In this document: positions 10,984 to 23,141 of the stretch, piece by piece | Layout of the letters: every line of letters starts with the position of its first letter | Position numbering within the stretch: position 1 is the stretch's first letter | From: Aspidapion aeneum | Taxonomy: Eukaryota > Arthropoda > Insecta > Coleoptera > Brentidae | Reading direction: 5' to 3' | Assembly: GCA_963576565.1 (NCBI GenBank) | Contig: OY755042.1 | Location: 248,001 to 312,000 of the forward strand | Length of the DNA stretch: 64,000 nucleotides | Notes under the pieces: generated by a model | The model's database searches: none | What the model was told of the DNA's origin: nothing | The model's input: the letters and a program-made list of their open reading frames with translations, nothing else | Made by a program: the position numbers and the translations under genes

Positions 10984-11113
10984 CTGGAAAGTTGGGAGTG
11001 GACAAAATGCCCCTAGCAGCTGAGTATGTGCCCCCGCAAGCCGCCCTTCTCGCCATCGAAGTCTGGAAAATGGAAAGGGCCGCAAAGAGAGGCACTATCA
11101 GTTGTTTCCACAT
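10984..11113 (-). CDS. Probable first exon of a secreted CUB-domain protein (partial)
   Basis: An ATG at 11113-11111 opens 43 codons. The start MWKQLIVPLFAALSIFQTSM is a plausible signal peptide, followed by ARRAACGGTYSAARGILSTP and NFP. The CGGxYSAxxGxLxTPNFPG pattern is the first strand region of a CUB domain, an extracellular beta-sandwich that binds protein or carbohydrate partners. The frame runs straight into a GT donor (ccag|gtatgt; exon end 10984) in phase 1, a common place for an intron in this motif. The remaining exons were not found in the window and would lie at lower coordinates or beyond it. An alternative is that ttttccag at about 11067 is an acceptor and this is an internal exon. 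It could also be a processed or orphan exon fragment. Confidence 0.5.
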
Positions 11114-11270
11114 TGTGGTCTGTTATACAGGATTTGATTTCGTTTAGGTCAAAAGCTTTTCATTGTGCAACAGCTGAAAGAAAAGTTAAGGCTTAAAAAT
11201 ATTTTGTTAAAGAAATCTAACACATATTTTTTATTACACCGCAAGTAAACTCTCCGATTGCCAATACTAG

Positions 11271-11768
11271 TATAGTTTTTGCAAAGTCACTTGAACAAAG
11301 GTTAAAGCCGACCATCAGCATATCCTTTAAAAAAGTGACATGGGCGGCGGTAGATATATTCATGAAAATTATTTCATTTAATTATGGCGTAAACTAAAGA
11401 AATAAAAATAGATAATGAAACTTTCTATTCCGACACCTACAGAAACGACACTGATTTATTTTCTAACTTTGCATACTGCCGACTAAAGGGGTCCCGAAAC
11501 AAACACCTGAAAACAATTAAAAGCGCATCTCAAAAAAAATCTGCCAATCAAGTGCCGTCTATCCACCTGTCCTGGGTCGGTCAGAAAACAAAACTTTGTG
11601 CTCGGACCGCAAAGAGCCGCGCCTTTTCTCTGTCGGTAGGGTTGCAATTATACCAGGAAGATTTTATATGAATTTGGATAACTTTTGAAGGGCAGATTGA
11701 AGCAAAATTTCATGAAATCGATAGAACCCCGTATTAGGAGCATTTCAGGTGACTTTGCAAAAACTATA
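11271..11768. mobile_element. MITE with 24-bp terminal inverted repeats
   Basis: The left end tatagtttttgcaaagtcac (11271-11290) is repeated in reverse complement at 11749-11768, and the match continues a few bases further inward. The 498-bp interior has no convincing reading frame. The ends lie in TA-rich sequence, consistent with a Tc1/mariner-type non-autonomous element. Confidence 0.65.
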
Positions 11769-11811
11769 ATTATATATAAAAAAAAATAAACTAATACTCT
11801 CTAGGTTTATA

Positions 11812-12436
11812 CAGGGTGTCCCAAATAAAAGCAACTACATGGGGATTTCGAGAGATACGAGTTTGTTTAAATGAGAAAAGCGTTGCACTATTCTAAGCCC
11901 AATCAGATGCCGTATAAAAATTAAAAATATCTACAGAGGTTCTTAAAATATCGAGCAAAAACTAAAAATTGTGTTTTTTGAAAAATTGAAATATCGCCGC
12001 CATCTTGCAAACAAATTTAATAAAATTTGCTAGTTTTGTATAAGCAACTACGGCCAATTTAATGACGTTAACAATTTTTTTTCTAGGCCTAGTTTTTTTA
12101 AAACCATAGCCAACTTTGTTATTTCTTAGGACCGCCATATTGGATTTATACGTCAATAAATAGAGCATTAAGAGATCATTCATTCAATTGGCCGTAGATG
12201 CTTATACATAACTACCAAATTTCAATAAATATGTTTGGAAGATGGCGGCGATATTTAAATTTTTTAAAAATCTAAATTTTTAGTTTTTGCTCGATATTTT
12301 AGTAACCCCTGTAGATATCTTTAATATTGATACAGCATCTGATTGGGCTTAGAATAGCGCATCTTTTTTCTCATTTAAACAAACTCGAATCTCTTTTAGT
12401 TTCCGAAATCCCCATGCATTTATCTGGGACACCCTG
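11812..12436. mobile_element. Foldback MITE with ~220-bp inverted arms
   Basis: The ends are cagggtgtcccaaataaaag on the left and tatctgggacaccctg on the right, flanked by TA on both sides. The inverted match continues inward through a gtttgtttaaatgagaaaa segment and its complement ctcatttaaacaaac, and through gccgccatcttg against aagatggcggc, so each arm is about 220 bp of a 625-bp element. No transposase is present. Confidence 0.75.
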
Positions 12437-12535
12437 TATAGGAAATCTACACACACGGGACAGTACCTAATATAAATTTTAAGTCTTATCATTATATGCT
12501 ACAAAACAAGAAGAGTTATAAGAAGTTAGTATTTA

Positions 12536-13990
12536 AGAGCCCGCAGCCCATGAGAAAGACCGGGCCGGGCGCGGAAATATCACGTCACCGTAGCAGTCCC
12601 ACAAAAAACCGCCTCACGGCCCGCTGTCATTATAAAACATGTGTGTGTTCAGTTTTGGTATGTTTGTTTACGTCCATTTTTTTTTAATTCGGGCACGAAT
12701 TTTATGTGAATTTTATCAAAGTTATTAAAATAACGCAGCCCACGAAAAAGACTGAAGTGGGCTGCGTTAAAATAATTAATGGCTAATGAGTAAATTGCAA
12801 AGAAAATACCTATAAGATAAACAATGCCGCGAACGTGTAATTAGTGTTGTTCCTTGTCGGTCCAACTACCTGAAACCTAATATGTTGCAAACGGGAAAGA
12901 AGTGGTAAAAGATAAGATCTTGGATAAGATTGATCAAGTAATAGACATCTTTAGTGACATTTTCGATAGTGAGAGTGAAAAATGTGTTCAGTTGTCATTT
13001 CTTATTAAACAATTAGGTCTCTTGAAAAGTAACCTGAGAATCGAAGATATGGTGGATACACTTTAATGTAGGCTTCATCTTTGTTTATCCAGTTATCCAG
13101 TGCATACACGTCAATTTACAATTCTAAGGTAATATGTCTTCCGCACCCTCACAATATTAAAAAACTGATTTGTAAAATATTGTCAACAGATAGTAATCTC
13201 TCTGGTAGTGTGAAATATTTAAAAAGTAAGATAGAGCTTTTAAAAGAACATGAGTTAGTAGTTAACTTACACTTTATTGAAATAGATATTCAACTTTGTG
13301 CTGGGTAATTTTTCAAAAAATTATTGACGACCACTACATTCAGTTCATTGAATGGGAAAACCATCTCACTTATTCACAAAATCACTTGTTTCTTTTTAAT
13401 AAATTATTATGAAATGTTTTATATTGAAAATTTTTCTTCAGATAATTTTAGCGAGTGTTTTTGTATAGAAAAACTATTGTCAAAGCTTGAAAAAATTAGT
13501 TTAATGGCATGTAAAGTTTTTTAAAATAATTTTATTAAAAAGCACAATGATTTAGTGTCTGCTAATAAATCTTTGAATAAGAACTCAGACAAAGATGATG
13601 ACACTCAAAGAAAAATTAAAAAACTAAAAGCTTAGGTTTGATATGTCCAATTTTGAAAGACTTGTATAGATTTGAAGTTACTAGGGATATTATGTACCTA
13701 ATATATGTACCTGGAGATATTAGAGTGCAAATTTTGTATAATTTTTTATTTTATAGATTCAGTTCTTTTATCCATAATAAACACATATATCAGCAAAATA
13801 TTTTTTTCAATTTTTGCCTATAAAAGAACAAAAATTTTTTGGTAATTTATTTAAATTTTGTAAAAACATATAATATATTAAGCAATACAATAAGAATCCT
13901 GGGACTCCTAAGATCACGTGACCGCCGACTTGCATATAACGCGCCATGGCCGGTCTTTATCGTTGGCTGCGTTAAGAGCCGTAGAAGAAT
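12536..13990 (+). mobile_element. Decayed P-like transposon with GCAGCC-containing inverted ends
   Basis: The left end (gcccgcagcccatgagaaag, then accgggccgggcgcgg) resembles the reverse complement of the right end at about 13930-13982 (aacgcagccaacgataaaga, then ccggcc). A third copy of the end motif lies at 12733-12775, where taacgcagcccac and gtgggctgcgtta form a perfect 13-bp stem. Between the ends lies a broken P-element-type transposase. I could not identify an exact target duplication, so the boundaries are approximate. Confidence 0.45.
12945..13635 (+). pseudogene. P-element/THAP9-like transposase remnant
   Basis: In successive frames I read KCVQLSFLIKQLGLLKSN, then SSAYTSIYNSKVICLPHPHN, IKKLICKILSTDSNLSGSVK and YLKSKIELLKEHELVVNLHF. 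The run 'S.aY..L.....LP.p..i.kl...dsnLs....YLk.ki.lLk.he..vnL' follows the region just before the first catalytic Asp of P-type transposases. There are stops and shifts at about 13065, 13305 and 13522, and the expected catalytic DEI is not preserved (FIEID instead). The THAP zinc finger is not visible upstream. This is a degenerate copy without function. The family call rests on pattern alone. Confidence 0.45.
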
Positions 13991-13999
13991 TATACCACA

Positions 14000-14560
14000 G
14001 AAATCTATAACATTAATTAAAAAAATATATAAAAAAAACACCCAACTGCTAAATTTACTCGTAATTACTAGTCGCAGTTGGGTACGAAATTGATAGGTAT
14101 ACCTATAATGTACGACATGCTTTAACTTTTAGTTTTGATGCCCAAAGCGCACTTACGAAATTATACAGTTTTGTAATTTCATGAATCCCAACAAAATTGA
14201 CTTGGCTTATTTTGCCTATATTTCTGCTCAGTCGTATTTTGATAGTTACATAATTTGTTATTTATGCCCTCTTAAATAAAATATTCGCGAACCGATTTTC
14301 ATTTGAATGTTGTTATTTAAATTCATTCATAATAATTAATGTGCAATTTTAAATTCAATTTCAATTCCGAATTGAAAACGACTTTGCGTTATTCCGCTGA
14401 GAGCCATATAGAGTACAGAAGCATGCATACGAAAAGTGCATGCGGAAAATGTTGTGAACGGATGCGAGAAAGTTGGAAGCTTTTTTTTGCTGAAGCAGCC
14501 ATTTTATGCTAAATTATAAAGTTTTGTTACATATTTCAGGCCCTAATGTATAACAGTAAG
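14000..14560. other. No gene seen
   Basis: AT-rich sequence between the P-like remnant and the next element fragments. No open frame of interest. Confidence 0.5.
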
Positions 14561-14562
14561 CA

Positions 14563-14648
14563 GGGGCGGCTAGGGCAAAAGGGCTGCAGAGCTGCAGAAC
14601 CCCCAAAATTTTCACATTTGACTATTTTTCAGCCGCTGCTATTTTTCT
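14563..14648 (+). repeat. End fragment of a GGCGGCTAG-type MITE
   Basis: The segment starting aggggcggctagggcaaaag and containing gctgcagagctgcag plus tttttcagccgctgctattt is the reverse complement of the right end of the element at 29288-30076. Only this end is present, immediately next to the tyrosine-recombinase transposon. Confidence 0.6.
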
Positions 14649-15137
14649 AATATAATTATTTTTTGCAATTCAGGGACTAAAAACGCATTTTAGTCCCTCA
14701 TTTTAGGGACTAAAAGAGTACTTTTTATCCCGGGGACTATAATATTTTACTCCCGGGGACTAAAATATTTTAGTCCCTGGACCCGAATTCATGGTTTTTT
14801 CAAATTTTGTATTTTTGTATTTGGGAGCATCTAAAAATAGGCCTATACACTATCAAAATAAACTACCTAGCCTAATCTATACATTCCTACGTTATTTGAC
14901 ATTATTATTGTTTGTTATATTGATATTCAAAATAGCGCCGCTACAGCCAACTAAATGAATCAATGATCGTGGATCTGAATCGATTTCGCTTCGCTGTTGG
15001 TTGAGGTTGATGTTTTGCAGTGGAGATCCGAAAATGCTGGTTCGGTGTGATCAGTGCTGCTGTCTTCGTTGATTGTGGGTTCTGGAAAATTGCATACTGT
15101 TACGGTACGTGATTGGCCTTGGCTTTTATGCTCGCTT

Positions 15138-16214
15138 TTATGACTCGACATCTGTCCTCAAGTTTTGACTGAATATTTTATCCGCCACATTTTTTTTGTT
15201 TTCGATTGATTGCTCAACATACCCTTCAGCAACGGTAGCACTTTTCCAACCACCGTGTCTTTTGAGCTGGTCAATATTCGCTCCAGAATCTGCTAAAAGG
15301 GAAGCAGAGGTAAGCCTGAAGCAGTGTCCTGTGTATGAAACGGCCTCTGGCAGGTTCAGGAAGGCAGCTATTTTTCGCGGGAAAAGCCCAAAAGTATTCT
15401 TTCCAACAGGTTGTGATAAACATTTGCCGTCTTTATAGCCAATGAAATATCTCGATATTGTTAAATTTGTTGGTCTCAGAGCCATGTAGGATTTACAGAT
15501 TTTCACTACGTCTGTAGCGTTGCTTTCTTTGGAGTTCTTTACTATGAAGCATCGGTCAGTTTGATTTTTCGTGTTGCGAACTGTGACAACAAGATGAAAA
15601 TCTTGGACTTGAACATCTTCATTCTGTAGCTGGCACAGTTCAACACCCCTGCATGCACCGGCAACTCCCATTACCAACGCCACCTGGAAAAAAAAGATTT
15701 TTCAGTTACTAAGTAGCAATACAATTTTTTGTACAAACTACGTAACCTGATAGCAACAAATGATATTTCGAATCAGTGACGTTAACATGGTTCAAAATAA
15801 TGTAAAAACAGTTCACTTTACCTTGATCATCAAATATTCTTGATTTGGTGCTTCCTGGAGGAACTGCTGGATATGATCCATGTCCAGTATTCGAGACTTC
15901 TTTGGGCGGTAGCCATCCCCATTCCTTTTCAAAAATTCCTTCAATTTTGAATATTTTCCAATGTCCAAACTTTTTTCAACGATCAGCTTTGATTTAATCA
16001 TTGAATAATGTGACCAAACCGTTGAAGCCTTCAAATTTTTCGCATGATCGAAGAAATATGCAAGAAGTACCTTCTCCTGTGTAACATCAGCAACATCCTT
16101 AGCTTGACACCAATCCAGGAAATGTTTGTATTGTTTTTCATATATTTTCTCCGATTTAGCGGGCAGCAGTGCCTTCACTGCCTCTGCGGCAGCTGTATCA
16201 ATATCAATATCCAT
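15138..16214 (-). CDS. Two-exon tyrosine recombinase (transposon integrase)
   Basis: Exon 1 is 16214-15822 (131 aa from MDIDID). The intron is 15821-15684 (138 bp; donor aag|gtaaag, acceptor ttttccag|gtg, phase 0). Exon 2 is 15683-15138. The joined 312-aa protein reads YLMIK|VALVMGVAGACRG across the junction, the usual lead-in to the first catalytic Arg. Residues about 10-115 form the SAM-like core-binding domain (LLPAKSEKIYEKQYKHFLDW; STVWSHYSMIKSKL; GYRPKKSRIL). The catalytic domain has R143 (ACRGVEL), H251 and R254 (GHCFR), H274 and W277 (RHGGW) and the nucleophile Y286 (EGYVEQS). All active-site positions are present, so it may be functional. It would cut and rejoin DNA through a 3'-phosphotyrosine. 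I chose the ATG at 16214 because an acidic MDIDID start matches the MDSSDED start in the deleted relatives. A 63-codon frame overlapping the stop in another phase (15151-14960) may be a lost C-terminus or an alternative end. Confidence 0.8.
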
Positions 16215-16482
16215 TTTTTTTACTTTTGGGAGCGCACTAGCAAATCGCAGAAATCTCCACGGCGTTGTTTGTATTTTAACAGTTATTTTATGGTATCTTG
16301 ACAACACCCTGACAACCAAGTATTATCCAAGGCTATCTAAGAAATATCAACTGACTTAACGTCAGAGAATGAATGGTACTTTATTGGTTGTCACATTTTA
16401 TAGGCCAATCAATAGTGCAGTGGAGATGACTTTCTTTTCGAAAAATTTAATTAAAAATTTGAATGAAACTATGCCCAGAATT

Positions 16483-16627
16483 GCAAAAAATAGTATATAT
16501 ACCACTTGACTAAAGTGTCTTTTTATCCCTCAGCGAATTGTAGCCCTCCCTGCGGTCGGGCTACAAACATTTCGCCTCGGGATAAAAAGTATCACTTTAG
16601 TCCCTGGGTATATAATGTACTATTTTG
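16483..16627. repeat. 145-nt terminal hairpin of the tyrosine-recombinase element
   Basis: The arms gcaaaaaatagtatatatac, gactaaagtg, tttttatccc and ttgtagccc pair with gggctacaa, gggataaaaa, cactttagtc and gtactattttgc around the tip ctccctgcggtcg. The same layout with different stem sequences is seen at 17722-17863 and 28154-28297. Confidence 0.7.
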
Positions 16628-16639
16628 CTTTTAATGAAA

Positions 16640-17100
16640 AACACGTGGTATAGGTAATTAACGAACGACATTTTTATTACAAAATAATTAGTATTATAAA
16701 TATTTTTTTAACTTGAAAAGTGGAGCAAAGTTTCCCATAGTCCGAGGTTATTTTGTTCCCCTTTATAAAATATGAAAAAAAAACATTGATGTTTTATATG
16801 TTGGCGTAAACTACACCGAATATAGTTAGCTTTTTCCCAAACATTCAAAATTGTTAAAAACAAATTTAAAAATATTGGTTTTTTAAGTTTTAATTGCATA
16901 GAAATCGATAACGGCACTAGACACCAAATTTTTCGAGGTCAAATTTTCAAGGAATCTCAAGCTGCACTTCACTCTGGTATTAACTCGAGATGACTAAGCG
17001 GAAAACAGCGGCTACCGCGTCTTTGAAAAGTCAAATTCGTAATGGATAATTCACGCGTGGTGGGGTTGTGGTGAATACGCAGATTTTTAATGTGGAATAT
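16640..17100. other. No gene seen
   Basis: AT-rich sequence between the recombinase element and its deleted relative. No supported frame. Confidence 0.5.
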
Positions 17101-17104
17101 CTAA

Positions 17105-17863
17105 AAACATTTTTTTCTATAAGCGTGCGGAAAAGTCCACTTTTCCGCACGCATTTTAGTGTGGAACGTGCCACTTTTCCGCACTAATGCGGAAAAATAT
17201 TTTTTCCGCACTAGTGCGGAAAAGTAAATTTGTTACGATTTTGAGGTGTTCTATAACATTTAGACCGTTCAAAATACATTTGTATCTTTCCTAGCACACG
17301 AAATATCCTAAAAATATTCAAATTGACTAAAATTCTGCTATATTTTCAATATTTTCGATAAAATAAAGTTTTCAGTAAAATAGGTTCAAATTATAAGTTT
17401 TAAACCTCCCCGGTATAAATATCGTCATTGTCAATGTCAAACAACAATGAACACTAGTGGTTTTAGATTTGGCATCTTAAATCACCATAGCAACAAAGTA
17501 CAAACAAACTGTCAAAACAAAGCCAATTTTGCAGCGACAAGCGTCTTTTGAATTTTTCAAACAAAAAAATCAGATTTTCAATGGATTCTTCGGACGAAGA
17601 TCTACCCCAGTCAGTTCTAGAAGCCGCTAGAATGTGAATAATAATAATTGATTTGATTAAAACGTTTTGAATATAAATAATTTTCTGATTAATTTTTAGT
17701 TTTTTTTCTCACGCTTATAGAAAAAATAGTGTACCTAACTCGTGCGTAAAGTGTCTTTTCCGCACTTGCTTGCTGGCCAAACTCCGCTATCGCGTCGTTT
17801 GACCATCTGCAATCGCGTGCGGAAAAGAGGCACTTTCCGCACTAGTTAGGTAAACTACTATTT
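17105..17863 (+). mobile_element. Non-autonomous relative of the tyrosine-recombinase element, copy 1
   Basis: The left end has nested palindromes built from gtgcggaaaa (first at 17123-17152). The right end is a 142-nt hairpin (17722-17863). An 18-codon frame at 17581-17637 reads MDSSDEDLPQSVLEAARM and stops. This resembles the first residues expected of recombinases of the neighbouring type, and it ends at a possible donor (aat|gtgaat), so the rest of the gene appears deleted. Bases 17240-17863 are nearly identical to 27674-28297. The edges ttttttctataagcg (17111-17125) and cgcttatagaaaaaa (17712-17726) are inverse copies. Confidence 0.65.
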
Positions 17864-17869
17864 CGCCAT

Positions 17870-18270
17870 GGAGCAAAGAAGGACCAGGGTGCGCAAAGTA
17901 GCCTCGTTTTACGGTACAAACTGAGTAAACCCTTTGTTTAAAATTTAACTGTTCTAGTAAATTAAGTTAAAACAAAATTGCTAATTAGTCTTATTGACTA
18001 CATTGTAATACAAAAAACACAGTGTATTTGACAAATAAAAGAAAAAGGGCTCAAAAATTCCCTTTAAAGGGAAAATTTCCGGCCGTTCGGAAAATTGATC
18101 ACATCCCCAAAACAACAAAGACCTAACTCAAACTTTTCAGAAAACGCAAATAACTGATAATAGGTTTTTTGTGGCATTTGTTTGCTTTTATATATAATTC
18201 TACTTTTATAGATTATTAAACAATGTTTTTAGGATGTTAGATAATGTTTAATGTAAGAAAATTGTTAACT
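17870..18270. other. No gene seen
   Basis: Short intergenic stretch, AT-rich, no supported frame or repeat match that I noticed. Confidence 0.5.
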
Positions 18271-18271
18271 A

Positions 18272-19975
<1,704 letters not shown>

Positions 19976-20127
19976 CTACTTTGAGATAGATAGGCCTTAG
20001 TAACTGGAGTAACTTAGTACAGTACTTTCCGGCCATATAATCGAGATATTGCTTTTATTTTATTACCAATCGATTGTTACCTCTCATTTAAATCAGATTT
20101 TGACACAAACTCGAATTCACAATTTTT

Positions 20128-20492
20128 AGCTCACACATATACTATACTATAGTAGTGATCCTAATTTTTTCGAGAAAAAAAATGTTGCTCCGATTTCAAA
20201 AATTTTTATATATCTTTGCGTTTCAAATGATTTTGAAACTTTTTTGTTCCGCCGTCTGTCTGTCTGTCTGTATGTCTGTCTGTCTGTCTGTAACGACCAA
20301 TGCGCATAACTCAAAAACCGCTTGGCTGATTTCAATGAAATTTGATACCTAGGCTGTGTCTTGGGTCGAGATGGTCCCATTTAAAAATGAACAAAATCCA
20401 CCGAACACAAACCAAATAAAAGGGTGGGGATAGATTTCAAAAATTAGAGTTTATGTGAAAATATGGCGCGTGTGATATCAAACGAAAGGTAA
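20128..20492 (+). mobile_element. TGTC-tract element, copy B (3'-truncated)
   Basis: It has the same left hairpin and core as copy A, a short tract (20254-20291) with one interruption, the conserved post-tract core, and one tandem unit, then breaks off at aaacgaaaggtaattg. Confidence 0.8.
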
Positions 20493-20706
20493 TTGTTTTA
20501 TTTTTTTTTTGTTTAAGACAACCAGAATAATACCTTAAAATTCTGCTTGTTCCTAAATGTAAATAATTCACCTACTTTTACAAACAAACAGAATTTTTAA
20601 GTGTTATTCTTGTTATTAATTTTCGTTTCACATTCACTAAAGTCAATTTTTTACACCACAGTTTAGCAAGCTATTGGTAAGCTAACTATTATTCAATTTT
20701 AGCTTT

Positions 20707-20845
20707 TAGCTCACACATATACTATACTATAGTAGTGTGAGCTATGGTGATCCTAATTTTTTCGAGAAAAAAAAAGTTGCTCCGATTTCAAAATTTTTTA
20801 TATATCTTTGCGTTTCAGATGATTTTGAAACTTTTTTGTTGCGCC

Positions 20846-20879
<34 letters not shown>

Positions 20880-20880
20880 A

Positions 20881-20935
<55 letters not shown>

Positions 20936-21395
20936 GTGTCTGTATGTCTGTCTGTAACGACCAACGCGCATAACTCAAAAACCGCTTGGCCGATTTTAAT
21001 GAAATTTGGTACCTAGGCTGGGTCTTGGGTCGAAATGGTCCCATTTAAAAATGAACAAAATCCACCTAACACAAAACAAATAAAAGGGTGGGGGTAGATT
21101 TCAAAAATTAGAGTTTATGTGAAAATATGGCGTGTGTGATATTAAATGAAAGGTAATTGAGTCTGCAGTTAAACAAAATACATTTTAATTTATTTAAAAA
21201 AAAAAGGGTGGGGGTATATTTTAAAAATTAGAGTTTAAGTGAAAATATGGCGTGTGTGATATCAAACAAAAGGTAATTTAGTCTGGAGTTGAATAAAATA
21301 TATTTCAGTTTTTAGTTATATTAGCTCACACGTACACTATAACTATAGTACCTAGTGGGAGCTTAGGTACCCATATATTGGCAGAGTATTTTTTT
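20707..21395 (+). mobile_element. TGTC-tract element, copy C (short tract)
   Basis: A full-length copy with both end hairpins. The TGTC tract (20845-20955) is 111 bp with interruptions (tgta, tgtg). Two internal ~115-bp units are present. The end reads cccatatattggcagagtat. Confidence 0.85.
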
Positions 21396-21399
21396 AATG

Positions 21400-22420
21400 C
21401 ATTTTTAGTCTAACCCTAACAAAGGTAATAGTTGTGGTTAAATCATACTTTTAACTAACCCTTTTTTTGTTTTAGGTGTTCTTAAGATATCGTGTATTGA
21501 GACAGACAATTTATTTTATTATCCGTTCTAGGTGTTTTAGGAACTAAATAACACATTTAATAAATTTTAAAAAATAAAATGTTCACGTGTAATAATTCTC
21601 GTAGTTATTTATCAAGTTTATGTTTGACAACGCTGCAAAGCTTTCTGCATAACTCGGGCGTATCGCAGTCTCTTTTTAATAAATACTATACTCTATCTGT
21701 CTTTTATCCTCTTATGGAAATATATATTATAACCCCAGATGTGAACTTGTTTACGCGATATACCAGTGTTGCCAACTCTACGGATTTATCTGTAGATCTA
21801 CGGATTTTGGATTTCGATCTCCGATATCCGATTTTGGATCCAAATCTACAGATTTTTGGCAATTTTACTAAAAAACGATTAACATCGAAACACAACGGCG
21901 GCCGCGCCTTATTCCTCCTTATCAGCACTAGACACTTATTGGAATAAAACCTGACCTTATTTAAACATCGACCCTATGGTGACAGATTTGCATATAAAAA
22001 GCAGCTGCCCTGCTTCAAAATTCAGCCTTTGTGTATTTAAAAACCGGATTTATTAGTGTCGGTATTTATTAAGTGAAAGTTAGCGTCTTTATTATTAAAT
22101 TTGGCTTTGGAATGTCAATTTTGAGAGGTCAGCTGTTAATTTTCTGTGTAAATATGTCAAAATAAAGTCGACTCTATTATCTTTACTTTTTTTCCTACAT
22201 TTTAATCATTTTGTAAAAAGGTTTTGCTTGGATCAGTGACCTTATTTTTCTAGACATCTAGCGCACGGTCGTTGCAACCTTATTTAGAACGAATTGTATT
22301 ATTTCGCGCGTTGTTTGATGGGGAGTCAAACAACGCTTCGCGCCACGAAAGTTAAACTATGTTTTACGTTATGTATGTTGCACTAGAAAATATTAGTGTT
22401 TGTACGTATCTTAACTAAAT
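21400..22420. other. No gene seen; contains a small inverted-repeat element
   Basis: At about 21769-21862, ttgccaactctacgg is matched inversely by tctacagatttttggcaa, with repeated ctacggattttgg-like words between, which looks like a decayed MITE. The short frame across it is not convincing. The remainder is AT-rich without support for a gene. Confidence 0.45.
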
Positions 22421-22422
22421 AA

Positions 22423-22480
22423 AATACTCTGCCAATATATGGGCCCCTAAGCTCACACTAGGTGCTATAGTTATAGTAGG
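22423..22480 (-). repeat. TGTC-tract element, right-end fragment D
   Basis: About 55 bases (aaaatactctgccaatatat, then gggcccctaagctcacac) match only the right terminus of the TGTC element, in minus orientation. Confidence 0.75.
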
Positions 22481-22964
22481 AAAATACCTCTTTCATGCCT
22501 TGATTGCCCGCTTTCCGCATCTGCTAGAAAATAAAGTTTATATTGTGTATGTACGTTAATGAATCCTATGTAAATTGCATTTAGCAACTCAATTTTTGAG
22601 TAAGTATGCGAATCTTCGTCTAATTACTTTCTTTAATTAATTAGGCGTTTAAGCGGCGAGATTCTGCGTTTAATATTGTCTTTGAAACCAGGCAAAGTTG
22701 GAAGCAATTTTCTTTAATTAAACCATTCTTACTGCTCAACATTTAATTAAGTCAAAATGATCCTCCTTCGGGAAAATCATATTTAAAACCGTCAAAAAGT
22801 GGGGCACACTGTTTTGTAACAAAATATTGTTACAAATGTTTCTTCCTGTATTTTTCTTTATAAAACCATACTTTTAAATTATATTATACAGGGTGGCATA
22901 TAGCCTAGGCATGGCTTAAATCCGAGGGGTCATCGGCACCCTAAAATTTTGTACAGCGTCCAAC

Positions 22965-23141
22965 AAGACTTGGGTCCTGTCGTGTACTGTTGGATCCTGT
23001 TGAGTACTGTTGGGTACTGTCGTGTACTGTCGAGTACTGTTGGGTCCTGTCGAGTACTGTTGAGTACTGTCGTGTACTGTTGGGTCCTGTCGTGTACTGT
23101 CGAGTACTGTTGGGTCCTGTTGAGTACTGTCGCGTAGTGTC
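22965..23141. repeat. Decamer minisatellite, left part
   Basis: Tandem ~10-bp words gtactgttgg, gtcctgtcga and gtactgtcgt. The array is split by the MITE at 23142-23528 and resumes at 23529-23722. It lies between inverted segments gaggggtcatcggc (about 22924) and gatgacccctcgg (about 23746), so it was inside an older inverted-repeat element. Confidence 0.85.

Larger units (their letters stand above)
14655..16627 (-). mobile_element. Tyrosine-recombinase (Crypton-like) DNA transposon
   Basis: A ~2 kb unit with one spliced recombinase gene on the minus strand. Its low-coordinate end carries several short palindromic motifs with gggactaaaa (14673, 14706, 14756-14776). Its high-coordinate end is a long imperfect hairpin at 16483-16627. 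The low-coordinate edge attttttgcaattc (about 14656) is the inverse of gaattgcaaaaaat at 16478. There is no DDE transposase. Two non-autonomous relatives (17105-17863 and 27670-28297) share this architecture. The exact insertion ends are inferred by comparison with those relatives. Confidence 0.65.

Noticed and set aside
15196..15438. Plus-strand 80-aa frame across the recombinase
   Set aside because: It is antisense to the conserved recombinase catalytic domain and has no features of its own.
21579..21947. 122-aa plus-strand frame
   Set aside because: It runs through an inverted-repeat element with ctacggatttt-type words. No domain is seen, and the first part is low in coding character.
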